A DNA stretch of 64,000 bases from Mycolicibacter hiberniae. Its GTDB lineage: Bacteria > Actinomycetota > Actinomycetes > Mycobacteriales > Mycobacteriaceae. The notes beneath the pieces are model-generated. The model did no database searches. It saw only the letters and a program-made list of their open reading frames with translations, and had not been told where the DNA came from. The stretch covers positions 2,418,001 through 2,482,000 of the forward strand of contig NZ_AP022609.1 in assembly GCF_010729485.1 (NCBI RefSeq), in the 5' to 3' direction. Position 1 is the first letter of the stretch. Each line of letters begins with the position of its first letter. Made by a program: the position numbers and the translations under genes. Of this stretch, positions 10,534-19,235 are shown one piece after another.

Positions 10534-12360
10534 ATGGCCTCGACGGCCGATGGCCTGGGACCCCAGCCGGCGCACTACGATCCCGAATGGGTCCGCGCCA
10601 AGTACGCGCTCGAACGCGACAAGCGGCTGCGACCCGAAGCCGTGAACCAGTTCATCGAGGTCACCGCGGATTTCTCCCACTACGCCGACGACCCGTGGAC
10701 CGAGCGCGCCGAGCGGGCCCCGGTACACGACCACGTCCAGGTGGCGATCATCGGCGCCGGCCTGGGCAGCCTGGTCGCGGCCGCGCGACTGCGGGAGTCG
10801 GGCTTCGACGACATCCGGTTGATCGACACCGCCGGCGACGTCGGCGGCACCTGGTACTGGAACCGCTACCCCGGCGTGCAGTGCGACGTCGAGTCCTATA
10901 TCTATCTGCCACTGCTCGAAGAGCTGAACTACGTCCCCACCGAGCGCTACGCGCACGGCCCGGAGATCCGCGAGCACCTGCAGAACATCGCCCGGCACTA
11001 TCGCCTGTACGACAACGCACTGCTGGGCACCACCGTCACCGGCCTGCACTGGGACGATGCCGCCAAGCGATGGCAGATCACCACCGATCGCGGCGACACC
11101 TGCACCGCCACCCTGGTCGCCGTATCGCCCGGTTCGCTGACCCGGCCGAAGCTTCCGGGCATCCCGGGCATCAACGAGTTCCGCGGCCACACCTTCCACA
11201 CCAGCCGGTGGGACTTCGGCTACACCGGCGGCGACGAATCCGGCGGGCTGACCAAGCTCACCGACAAACGGGTCGGCGTCATCGGCACCGGGTCGACGGG
11301 ACTGCAGTGCATCCCACACCTCGCCGAGTGGGCGCAGCAGCTCTACGTCTTCCAGCGCACCCCGAGCACGGTTTCGGTGCGCGGCAACCGCCCCACCGAC
11401 CCCCACTGGGCGGCCGGCCTCAAACCGGGCTGGCAACGCGAACGCATGGAGAACTTCACCCGCGTCACCTGCGGAGTGGAGATGGAGCTCGACCTCACCG
11501 ATGACGGCTGGACACACAAGGCACTCGAACTGAGCGAGGCCGCCGTAGCGCGCGAGACCCAGCGACTGGGCCGAGAGATGACGGCCACCGAGATCGCCGA
11601 CTTTCTGTTCCACGCCGACTACCTCGCGATGGAGCGGTTGCGCGCGCGGATCGACCAAACCGTGCGCGACCGCAAGACCGCCGAGGCGCTCAAACCCTGG
11701 TATCGGCTGAACTGCAAGCGCCCCGGCTACCACGACCAGTACCTCGACGCCTTCAACCGGGACAACGTCAGGCTGGTCGACACCGACGGGCGCGGCGTCG
11801 AGCGCTTCACCGAGACCGCGGTCGTGGTCGACGGGGCCGAGCACGAGGTCGACGCGCTGGTCTTCGCGACCGGCTTCGAGGTGGGCACCGAATTCACCCG
11901 GCGGCTGGGTTTCGAGATCATCGGCCGCAACGACGTGCGGCTCAGCGACGCCTGGGCGAAGGGCATGCGGACCCTGCACGGTCTGCAGGCCCACGGCTTT
12001 CCCAATTGCTTCTTCCTCGGCTACACCCAGTCCGGTGTCTCGCCCAACTACACCCACACCGCCGAAGAACGCGCCCGCCACTTCGCCTACCTGGTCACGA
12101 CATTCGTGCAGCGGGGCGCACGCACCATCGAGGCCACCAAGGCCGCCGAGGACCAGTGGCTGGCCGCAATGGAGGAAGCGTCGGAGAAGCCCAAGGCCTT
12201 CTACGCCGAGTGCACGCCGAGCTACCTGAGCTCCGAGGGCGATCGGGAGAATCCGCACGGCATGCTCTCGACCAACTTCGGCGGCAAGCCCGTCGACTTC
12301 TTCGCAATGTTGCACGCCTGGCGCTGCACCGGCCGGCTCGACGGGGTGATCCTGCAATGA
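10534..12360 (+). CDS. Baeyer-Villiger-type flavin monooxygenase
   Basis: A 608-residue class B flavoprotein monooxygenase. It shows a first Rossmann motif for FAD (VAIIGAGLGSLVAAARL, near residue 75), the GGTWYWNRYPGVQCD block, and a Baeyer-Villiger fingerprint FRGHTFHTSRWDF. A second nucleotide-binding motif for NADPH (VGVIGTGSTGLQ) follows. Enzymes of this type insert oxygen next to a ketone, giving esters or lactones, and are part of steroid, cyclic-ketone or terpenoid breakdown. The ATG at 10534 has GGGAGGAG ten bases upstream. The stop overlaps the next gene by four bases, so the regulator is co-translated. Confidence 0.93.
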   Translation: MASTADGLGPQPAHYDPEWVRAKYALERDKRLRPEAVNQFIEVTADFSHYADDPWTERAERAPVHDHVQVAIIGAGLGSLVAAARLRESGFDDIRLIDTAGDVGGTWYWNRYPGVQCDVESYIYLPLLEELNYVPTERYAHGPEIREHLQNIARHYRLYDNALLGTTVTGLHWDDAAKRWQITTDRGDTCTATLVAVSPGSLTRPKLPGIPGINEFRGHTFHTSRWDFGYTGGDESGGLTKLTDKRVGVIGTGSTGLQCIPHLAEWAQQLYVFQRTPSTVSVRGNRPTDPHWAAGLKPGWQRERMENFTRVTCGVEMELDLTDDGWTHKALELSEAAVARETQRLGREMTATEIADFLFHADYLAMERLRARIDQTVRDRKTAEALKPWYRLNCKRPGYHDQYLDAFNRDNVRLVDTDGRGVERFTETAVVVDGAEHEVDALVFATGFEVGTEFTRRLGFEIIGRNDVRLSDAWAKGMRTLHGLQAHGFPNCFFLGYTQSGVSPNYTHTAEERARHFAYLVTTFVQRGARTIEATKAAEDQWLAAMEEASEKPKAFYAECTPSYLSSEGDRENPHGMLSTNFGGKPVDFFAMLHAWRCTGRLDGVILQ

Positions 12361-12971
12361 CCGGACCGGCATCGGCTGCCGGAACCGACCCGGCCGCTGC
12401 GAGATTGACGATGCGCGACCGGCAGCGCATGATGACCCGCGACCACATCATGGCCGCGGCGCTGGAGGGCTTCGCCGAGCGCGGCTACGTCGCGGTCACC
12501 ATCGACGACATCGTGCGCCGGGCCGGCATCGGCCGGGCAACCTTCTATCTCCATTTCGACTCCAAAGCCGCGGTGCTGCGCGAGCTGCGCAGCACCGCGA
12601 TGACCGTCTGGGCCCAGCAGGACGCCCCGCGCGGGGGTGCGTCCGGCCGGCCGTCGATCAGGGCGTTCTTCGAGAAGCTGGTCGACTTCTACACCCGGAC
12701 GCCGCAGCTCTACATGGCCCTGCATCAGGCGAGGGCGGCCGACCCGGAATTCGCCGCCGCGCACCGAGAGACGATGGAGGCCAACGTCGTCGAGTGGACC
12801 GAGGCCGGCGTCATGCCCGGCGCGACCGAGGCCAAACTGCGGCTGGCCATCGCCATGATGTACACCATGGTCGATTCGTTCATGCATCTGTGGTTAGTCG
12901 ACGGCTGGCCGCTGGAGCGCGAGGCCGCGATCGGCGCGATGACCGACGCCCTGCACGCCACGATGCGCTGA
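12357..12971 (+). CDS. TetR/AcrR family transcriptional regulator
   Basis: A 204-residue TetR-type regulator with a helix-turn-helix at about residues 25-65 (GYVAVTIDDIVRRAGIGRATFYLHF) and a ligand domain rich in hydrophobic helices. It overlaps the monooxygenase stop (ATGA). By position it most likely represses that operon, with the substrate ketone or product as inducer, through the palindrome at 10445-10459. Confidence 0.9.
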   Translation: MTGPASAAGTDPAAARLTMRDRQRMMTRDHIMAAALEGFAERGYVAVTIDDIVRRAGIGRATFYLHFDSKAAVLRELRSTAMTVWAQQDAPRGGASGRPSIRAFFEKLVDFYTRTPQLYMALHQARAADPEFAAAHRETMEANVVEWTEAGVMPGATEAKLRLAIAMMYTMVDSFMHLWLVDGWPLEREAAIGAMTDALHATMR

Positions 12972-13059
12972 AACACCGGCCCGAGCCATTGCGGCATCTA
13001 TCGTGGCACAACGCGCCGCAGGACCGCTGCGCGCGCAGTTCAGACGAGAGGTTGGCGCG

Positions 13060-14451
13060 ATGACCGCACCGGGACGGCGGCACAGCGTCATGCAGTCGCT
13101 CACCGGGCTCAGTGTCCGCTATGTGGAGCGCCTGATGCCCGACCCGTATCTGTTCGCGGTGATACTTACGCTCATCGTCGCGGGACTGGTCGCAACGCTG
13201 GTCGATGGCGCCTCGGGCAGCGGCATGCTGCAGGCCTGGTACGCGGGCGTGTGGGGACCGGACAACATCTTCACGTTCGCCTTCCAGATGGTGCTGATCC
13301 TGGTGACGGGTTACACGTTGGCCGAAGCGCCCGCGCTGAAGCGGGCCATCGCGGCCATCGCGGAAAAGCCACGCACCCAAACCCAGGCGGCCTTGCTCTG
13401 CTTTGCCGTCAGCGCCGTTCTGTCCCTGCTGAACTGGGGTCTGGGCCTGGTCTCCGGCGCGCTGATCGCCCGCCAGGTCGCACGCCGCTTCCCCGATTCG
13501 CATTTCGGCTACCTGGTCGCCGCGGCGTTCACCGGGTTCATCGTCTGGACGCAAGGCCTGTCCTCATCGATCGCGCTGGCCAACACCGATCCCGGCAGCC
13601 CCATCAACGTGATCCACAAGATCGCCGGATTCACCGTGCCGTTGAGCCAGACCATCTTCCAGCCGTACAGCTGGCTGTCGGCGATCGTGGTGTTGGCCGT
13701 GCTCGCGGTCGCGCTGTGGCGCATGGAGCCCTCCGAAAGCCTTGCTCCCGATCCCGCGGTGTTCGACGACCAGGACGCCGTCGACAGTCCGGGCAACCGG
13801 ACGTTCGCCGAATGGCTGGAAAACCTGTGGGTGCTCAACGTCGTGCTCTTCGCCGCGGGCATCACGTATTTCGCCGCCAGCGGCTTTGTGCTCAATGTCT
13901 CCTCGATGATCATGCTGTTCACCGTCACCAGCGCGCTGCTGCACCGCACTCCGATCCGGTTCATCCGGGCGTTCACCGGTGCGGCGAAGGTCTCCGGGCC
14001 CCTGCTGCTGCAATATCCGCTGTACGGCGGTCTGGTCGGGCTGTTGGCCTATCAGGGCGCCGAGGGCACCAAGCCACTGCAGACCCTGCTGGCACAGACC
14101 CTGGTGAACGGCGCGACTGAGTACACGTTGCCGTTTCTCACGTTCGTCGGGTCGGTGATCATCAGCCTGTTCGTGCCGTCCGGCGGCGGCCATTGGGCGG
14201 TGCAGGGGCCGATCGCCGTCGACTCCGCGCTGGCGATCGGCCAGCACTCCCCCGGTTATCTGGGCCTGGTCTCCATGGCCGTCGCTGTCGGCGAGGGCGT
14301 GACGAACATGATCCAGCCGTTCTGGCTGCTGCCGTTGCTGGCGATCGCCAAGCTGCATGTCCGCCAGGTCATGGGATTCACCCTGGTGGCATTTTTCATC
14401 GGCTTCACCGTGTTGGGAGCGATGACATTGATTGCCCCGTTTGTGGTGTGA
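13060..14451 (+). CDS. short-chain fatty acid transporter (AtoE/TIGR00366 family)
   Basis: A 463-residue integral membrane protein with about a dozen hydrophobic segments. Family blocks include VERLMPDPYLFAVILT, NWGLGLVSGALIAR, LFVPSGGGHWAVQGP and GVTNMIQPFWLLPLLAIAK. AtoE-type proteins import short-chain fatty acids such as acetoacetate or butyrate. The ATG at 13060 has GAGAGG upstream; an in-frame ATG at 13003 would add a soluble stretch without a ribosome site. It follows the TetR gene by 88 bases and may belong to the same catabolic unit as the Baeyer-Villiger enzyme, providing uptake of acids or ketones. Confidence 0.88.
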   Translation: MTAPGRRHSVMQSLTGLSVRYVERLMPDPYLFAVILTLIVAGLVATLVDGASGSGMLQAWYAGVWGPDNIFTFAFQMVLILVTGYTLAEAPALKRAIAAIAEKPRTQTQAALLCFAVSAVLSLLNWGLGLVSGALIARQVARRFPDSHFGYLVAAAFTGFIVWTQGLSSSIALANTDPGSPINVIHKIAGFTVPLSQTIFQPYSWLSAIVVLAVLAVALWRMEPSESLAPDPAVFDDQDAVDSPGNRTFAEWLENLWVLNVVLFAAGITYFAASGFVLNVSSMIMLFTVTSALLHRTPIRFIRAFTGAAKVSGPLLLQYPLYGGLVGLLAYQGAEGTKPLQTLLAQTLVNGATEYTLPFLTFVGSVIISLFVPSGGGHWAVQGPIAVDSALAIGQHSPGYLGLVSMAVAVGEGVTNMIQPFWLLPLLAIAKLHVRQVMGFTLVAFFIGFTVLGAMTLIAPFVV

Positions 14452-14455
14452 CGCT

Positions 14456-15742
14456 TCAGCGCTGCCCCGACGCGGCGGCGTACCGGTGCACCCCGTAGAC
14501 GGCGACCCCGAGTGCGAAGACCGCCAGCCCGGCCAGTACCGAGGTCCGCGGCATGGCGAACGCCACGGTGACGCACCCCGCCAGCCCGACGAGCGGAATC
14601 AGCCGCGGCGGGCGGCCTTCGCGGGCCGACAATGTCAAGGCGGAAGCGTTCGCCACCGCGTAATAGACCAGCACCGCGAACGACGAGAACCCGATCGCGC
14701 CGCGGATATCGGTGGTGGCGGCCAGGACTGCGACCACTACTCCCACCGCCAGCTCGGCTCGGTGCGGCACCCCGAACCGGGAATGAACCGCAGCCAGCGC
14801 TTCGGGCAGATATCGGTCCCGTGCCATCGCCAGCGTCGTGCGCGAGACCCCCAAGATCAGCGCCAGCAGCGATCCCGTCGCCGCCACCACAGCCGCCACA
14901 CGTACCGCCGGAGACAGCCACGACGCCCCGGCGTCGACGACAATCTGTGTCAGCGGCGCCGGTGATTCCGCAAGGCGCTGCGGGCCAAGAACATTCAATG
15001 CCGCTATCGCTATCAGCGCGTAGAAGACCAGGGCGACCCCCAGAGCGATCGGGATAGCCCGGGGAATGGTGCGGGCCGGATCGCGAACCTCCTCACCCAG
15101 CGTGGCGATGCGCGCATAGCCGGCGAACGCGAAGAACAGCAGTCCCGCCGCCTGCAACACCGCACCCAGCGGCGCCGAGGGCACCGGTGTCACCGGGAGC
15201 GGCGCGGGACCGCCGGCGAACGCGGTCACGATCACCGCGGCCAGTACGGCCAGCACCACCGCCACAATCGCCCGGGTCAGCCACGCCGACTTCTGCACCC
15301 CCGCCATGTTCACCGCCGTCAGCGCCACCACTGCGCCCACGGCCACCGCGTGCGGATGCGCCGGCCACGCGTAAACCCCTACCGTCAACGCCATCGCCGC
15401 ACACGAGGCCGTCTTCCCGACCACGAAACCCCACCCGGCCAGGTATCCCCAGAAGGGGCCCAGCCGCTCCCGGCCGTACACGTAGGTGCCACCGGAGGCC
15501 GGGTACAGCGCCGCCAGCCGTGCCGACGAGGTCGCATTGCAGTAGGCGATCACCGCCGCGATGGCCAATCCCAGCAGCAGCGCCCCGCCCGCCGCCCGCG
15601 CGGCCGGAGCCATCGCCACGAAGATTCCCGCACCGACCATGGAGCCCAGTCCGATCAACACGGCGTCGAAGACACCCAGCCGGCGCGGCAAGGGCGCATG
15701 CGGCGCACCGCCGGGCGCCGGCATCTGCGGCTCATCCGGCAT
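14456..15742 (-). CDS. APC family amino acid permease
   Basis: A 428-residue transporter with about 12 membrane segments. The N-terminal signature VLIGLGSMVGAGIFVAMAPAA is the first APC helix with its unwound GAGIF motif. The block GGTYVYGRERLGPFWGYLAGW is also typical. It should exchange or import an amino acid or polyamine; specificity is not evident. The ATG at 15742 follows a GGGGTGGGGA purine stretch; a GTG 24 bases upstream is an alternative. It is convergent with the fatty acid transporter (four-base gap) and divergent from the oxygenase gene. Confidence 0.88.
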   Translation of the reverse strand: MPDEPQMPAPGGAPHAPLPRRLGVFDAVLIGLGSMVGAGIFVAMAPAARAAGGALLLGLAIAAVIAYCNATSSARLAALYPASGGTYVYGRERLGPFWGYLAGWGFVVGKTASCAAMALTVGVYAWPAHPHAVAVGAVVALTAVNMAGVQKSAWLTRAIVAVVLAVLAAVIVTAFAGGPAPLPVTPVPSAPLGAVLQAAGLLFFAFAGYARIATLGEEVRDPARTIPRAIPIALGVALVFYALIAIAALNVLGPQRLAESPAPLTQIVVDAGASWLSPAVRVAAVVAATGSLLALILGVSRTTLAMARDRYLPEALAAVHSRFGVPHRAELAVGVVVAVLAATTDIRGAIGFSSFAVLVYYAVANASALTLSAREGRPPRLIPLVGLAGCVTVAFAMPRTSVLAGLAVFALGVAVYGVHRYAAASGQR

Positions 15743-15846
15743 CGAAGATCCCCACCCCGCAGACACGTCGACAGCTCATCGATTGGTCTGTTCACGATAG
15801 GCGGCGACCGCTGCTACGTCATCGATGCCGAGGCTGTGTGGCAGTT

Positions 15847-15862
15847 CTTCACACCTGTGAAG
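15847..15862. promoter_or_regulatory. inverted repeat upstream of oxygenase gene, candidate operator
   Basis: CTTCACA and TGTGAAG form 7-base arms around CC. The site sits just before a TTGACG hexamer at 15869-15874 in the 172-base gap between the permease and the 2-oxoglutarate oxygenase genes. The arrangement fits regulator binding at a promoter reading rightward. I cannot identify a convincing -10 box. Confidence 0.4.
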
Positions 15863-15914
15863 GACTCGTTGACGCGGTTTGGCGTGACGTTCGCGATGGT
15901 GCAGTGTCGATGAC

Positions 15915-16907
15915 ATGTTGCCCGTGCTCGACCTGTCTGACGCTGACACCGACCCGGAGCGTTTCCGCGTTGCGTTGCGGGAGGCGGCACACACGTTCGG
16001 TTTCTTCTACTTGACCGGACACGGTGTCCCAGCCGCTCAGATCACGGCCCTCCTGGCCCTGGCCAGGACGTTCTTCGCCCTGCCGGTAACCGAGAAGAAC
16101 CGAATCAGTCAGTTGAAAAGTCCGCAGTTCCGCGGCTACTCACGGCTGGGCGGTGAGCTGACGAACGGCCTGGTCGACTGGCGCGAGCAGATCGACATCG
16201 GTCCAGAGCGACCCGTACTGCCCGAGGCGCAGGGCTACTGGCACTTGCAGGGCCCCAACCTGTGGCCCGATCAGCCCGCCGGCTTCCGGGAGGCCTTCGA
16301 GCGCTGGGACCGCTTGCTGTCGGCGGTCGGCCTGCGGCTGCTCAGACAGTGGGCGGTGTCGCTGGGGGCAACCGACGACCTGTTCGACGCCGCGTTCGTT
16401 CTGCCGGCGACCCTGATCAAGGTCGTGCGCTACCCCGGCCGTGCCGACGGCGAACAGGGAGTCGGTGCACACAAAGATTCGGGGGTGCTGACGCTGCTGC
16501 TGGTAGAGCCCGAATCCGACGGATTGCAGGTGGAGCTGACCACCGGTGAGTGGGTCAACGTGCCGCCCGTCCCGGGTGCCTTCATCGTCAACATCGGCGA
16601 GCTTCTCGAGGTCGCCACCGGTGGCTATCTGCGGGCCACCCAGCACCGGGTGCTGTCACCGAAGCCCGGCACCGACCGCGTGTCCATCCCGTACTTCCTC
16701 AACCCTGCGCTGGACGCCACGATCCCCGTGATCACCTTGCCGCCGGAACTGGCCAGACTGGCCCGTGGTGTCGAGGCCGATCCGGACAATCCCATCTTCA
16801 ACACCTACGGCGAGAATGCCTGGAAGTCCCGCACCCGAGCGCATCCCGACGTCGCCGCACTTCATCACGGAATCACGCCGCCGATCTCCGGCGCTTCGAG
16901 CTACTGA
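15915..16907 (+). CDS. 2-oxoglutarate/Fe(II)-dependent oxygenase, isopenicillin-N-synthase-like
   Basis: A 330-residue non-haem iron oxygenase. The N-terminal DIOX_N domain (LDLSDADTDPERFRVALREA, FGFFYLTGHGVP) is followed by the double-stranded beta-helix. The iron ligands are His186 and Asp188 (AHKDSG) and His244 (TQHRVLSPK). Arg255 in RVSIPYF is the 2-oxoglutarate carboxylate ligand. Such enzymes hydroxylate, desaturate or ring-close small molecules. It stands first in a rightward series of oxygenase genes and is followed by a LysR regulator 63 bases downstream. The substrate is unknown. Confidence 0.9.
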   Translation: MLPVLDLSDADTDPERFRVALREAAHTFGFFYLTGHGVPAAQITALLALARTFFALPVTEKNRISQLKSPQFRGYSRLGGELTNGLVDWREQIDIGPERPVLPEAQGYWHLQGPNLWPDQPAGFREAFERWDRLLSAVGLRLLRQWAVSLGATDDLFDAAFVLPATLIKVVRYPGRADGEQGVGAHKDSGVLTLLLVEPESDGLQVELTTGEWVNVPPVPGAFIVNIGELLEVATGGYLRATQHRVLSPKPGTDRVSIPYFLNPALDATIPVITLPPELARLARGVEADPDNPIFNTYGENAWKSRTRAHPDVAALHHGITPPISGASSY

Positions 16908-16970
16908 GCATTGGCGTCGCCGTGATCGCAAACCTGTCGATGACGAGACTCCTGCCCTAGTCTTCCCGGG

Positions 16971-17924
16971 ATGTTCGACGTGCGCAGGCTGGTGGTGCTG
17001 CAGGAAATCGCACGTGCCGGATCGTTGAGCGCGGCAGCCGTCGCGCTGAATTACACCACTTCGGCGGTGTCGCAGCAGGTCACCGCTCTGGAACGCGATC
17101 TGTGCTGCGCCCTGTTGGTGCGCGGCCCGTCGGGTGCGCGCCTTACTCCGGCAGGGCGCAAGCTGCTCGAACATGTTCCGGCGATCATGGGTGCGGTTGC
17201 CGCCGCCGAACGCGACCTCGCGTCGATCACCGCCGCGAGACCCGGCGTGGTGCGCATCGCGTCGTTCGCCAGCGCCGCCGCGGTAATCCTTCCGCCCGCG
17301 ATCGCCCAGGTGCGCCGCGCGCTGCCCGGCGTTGGCGTGGAGTTGGTCGCCGTAGACCCCGACGACGGAGTCGAACTACTGCGCAGCGGAGACGCCGACG
17401 CCGCAATGGTCACCGAAGTCCCCGGCGCCCGACCGGAGTTTCCCGGGATCAGCACCATGGGGGTCTACAACGACGAGTTCTTCGTCGTTCTGCCACTCGG
17501 GCACCGCCTCGCGGGACGGGCCGAGGTAACGCTGGCAGACCTCGCCAGCGACAACTGGGTGGTGAGCACCCAGACGGGCCAGTGTCCCGACACCCGGGTT
17601 TTCCGAAACGCTTGCCAGCGTGCCGGATTCGAGCCGACGGTCAGTTACCGCGCGGAAGAGTACGCAACCGTGCAAGGCCTCGTCGCTGCTGGGCTCGGCG
17701 TATCCCTGGTACCGTCGCTGGCCGCGTTGGGGTCGCGCCCCGACGTCGCCGTGCGAAGGGTGGCCGGACATCGCCCCGTGCGCACGGTCGCCGTCGCCAC
17801 CACCGCTCCCCCGGCGCCGGCCAGTGTTCTGGCAGCCGTGATCGGGTTCATCGCCGCTGCCGGGGCGGCAACCGCGGAAAACGCCGTGTGCAGTGTTGCT
17901 GCACACGCTTCCAGCGTCGCTTGA
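16971..17924 (+). CDS. LysR family transcriptional regulator
   Basis: A 317-residue LysR-type regulator. The winged helix-turn-helix is at residues 5-65 (LVVLQEIARAGSLSAAAVAL, TTSAVSQQVTALERDL), followed by a periplasmic-binding-like ligand domain. It lies between the oxygenase gene and the flavin monooxygenase gene, all on the same strand, and probably controls one or both. Two inverted repeats overlap the end of the gene just before the flavin monooxygenase promoter region. The ligand is unknown. Confidence 0.92.
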   Translation: MFDVRRLVVLQEIARAGSLSAAAVALNYTTSAVSQQVTALERDLCCALLVRGPSGARLTPAGRKLLEHVPAIMGAVAAAERDLASITAARPGVVRIASFASAAAVILPPAIAQVRRALPGVGVELVAVDPDDGVELLRSGDADAAMVTEVPGARPEFPGISTMGVYNDEFFVVLPLGHRLAGRAEVTLADLASDNWVVSTQTGQCPDTRVFRNACQRAGFEPTVSYRAEEYATVQGLVAAGLGVSLVPSLAALGSRPDVAVRRVAGHRPVRTVAVATTAPPAPASVLAAVIGFIAAAGAATAENAVCSVAAHASSVA

Positions 17925-17937
17925 ACCAGCTGTTCAA
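17886..17937. promoter_or_regulatory. two adjacent inverted repeats before the flavin monooxygenase operon
   Basis: The first repeat has arms GTGTGCAG (17886-17893) and CTGCACAC (17899-17906) around TGTTG. The second is TTGAACCAGCTGTTCAA (17921-17937), whose outer 6 bases are perfectly symmetric. The pair straddles the end of the LysR gene and precedes the next start by 71 bases. The second has the size and T-N11-A shape of LysR binding sites; the first could also act as a weak terminator stem. Confidence 0.45.
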
Positions 17938-18008
17938 CTCCGCCCCGCTTTCCTAAGTTTCTCCTCCAAGCCACAACGCTCGAACTACACCATCAGGAGT
18001 CATCAGCG

Positions 18009-19235
18009 ATGCCCATCAGCGACACCGCCGTACCCGTTCTGCGGTCGGTTGAGGACGTTTTGGACACCGCGGCCACCATCGCGGCCTCCGTTGCCGCCGG
18101 AGCCGTCCAGCGTGAGATCGACGGCACCCTGCCGACCGACGCGCTGACGCAGATCAGCAACTCAGGCCTGCTGGGCATTCTGGTACCCGCGAGCTTCGGC
18201 GGGCCGGACCTGCCCCGCTCCACCGCCGTTGAGGTGCTGCGCGTCCTCGCGCAAGCCGACTCCTCAGTCGGCCAGTTATTGCTGTCGCACTACGTTCTGA
18301 CCGCCGCTCTTGGCGGCCTCGCGTCGCGTGAACCCGCCCCGAGGATCTACCGAGACGTCCTCAACGGCGCCCAACTCGGCAACGCCAGCGTCGAACGCGG
18401 CACCCGCACCAGCGTGGAACGCACCACCACCGTGACCCGCCATTCCGACGGTGGTTGGGTGCTCGAGGGCACCAAGTTCTACGCCACTGGATCACTCGGC
18501 GCGACGTGGATCGCAGTGGCCGCACGTATCGGTGGAACCGACCACGGCGCGACCGTCTTCGTTCGCCCCGACGACCCGGGTGTCACCTTGAACCTGGATA
18601 AGTGGTCAGCCTTCGGACAGCGCGGAACAGCCAGCGGGGAAGTCGTTCTGGACAACGTGCATGTCGCCGATGACCTCGTCATCGACGAAGGACCCGACCC
18701 CGACCCCATAGCGGCGGACCCATCGGTGTTGGGGGCCTTCGATCAGGCGCTGCACACGGCCATCGATGTCGGCGCCGCTCGCGCCGCCCTCGAAGACGGT
18801 GCACGGTTCGTCGCATCGCGCAGCAGGCCCTGGTTCGAGGCGCAGGTCGAGCGCGCCGCCGACGAATCACACGTCGTCCGCCGATTCGGCGAGCTGACAG
18901 CCAAGCTCTACGCCCTGGAAGCTTTGTTGGCCCACGGCGCGCGCCTGGTCGACGACGCGCTAGCGGCACCGGTGCTGACTCGCCCGGCAGCGGCGGCCGC
19001 CTCTCTTCAGGTGGCCGCCGCAAAGGCGCTCGCTCAGGAGTACTCCGTCGAGATCGCCGGCGGAATCTTCGAACTCGCCGGAGCCTCAGCCACCGATGCC
19101 AAATTCGCGCTCGACCGGCACTGGCGCAACCTGCGTGTGCACACCCTGCACGACCCCGCGCGATGGAAATACGTCCACCTGGGACGACACACCCTCGACG
19201 GAACTCTTCCGCCTCGGCTCGGACTGCTCCTGTGA
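18009..19235 (+). CDS. acyl-CoA dehydrogenase-fold flavin monooxygenase (DszC/SfnB-like)
   Basis: A 408-residue protein with the three-part acyl-CoA dehydrogenase fold. The middle beta-domain blocks are GWVLEGTKFYATGSLGATW and WSAFGQRGTASGEVVLDNVHV. The C-terminal helices include YSVEIAGGIFELAGASAT and HWRNLRVHTLHDP. The lack of an obvious acyl-CoA catalytic glutamate and the RNLRVHTLHDP ending place it with the DszC/SfnB group, which uses reduced flavin and oxygen to attack sulfur compounds or other small molecules. AGGAG is nine bases before the ATG. Its stop overlaps the next start (GTGA), implying joint function. The specific substrate is inferred only. Confidence 0.85.
   Translation: MPISDTAVPVLRSVEDVLDTAATIAASVAAGAVQREIDGTLPTDALTQISNSGLLGILVPASFGGPDLPRSTAVEVLRVLAQADSSVGQLLLSHYVLTAALGGLASREPAPRIYRDVLNGAQLGNASVERGTRTSVERTTTVTRHSDGGWVLEGTKFYATGSLGATWIAVAARIGGTDHGATVFVRPDDPGVTLNLDKWSAFGQRGTASGEVVLDNVHVADDLVIDEGPDPDPIAADPSVLGAFDQALHTAIDVGAARAALEDGARFVASRSRPWFEAQVERAADESHVVRRFGELTAKLYALEALLAHGARLVDDALAAPVLTRPAAAAASLQVAAAKALAQEYSVEIAGGIFELAGASATDAKFALDRHWRNLRVHTLHDPARWKYVHLGRHTLDGTLPPRLGLLL

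Noticed and set aside
10501..12372. 623-codon open frame antisense to the Baeyer-Villiger monooxygenase
   Set aside because: No recognisable motif; the plus strand encodes a complete, well-recognised enzyme with a ribosome site.
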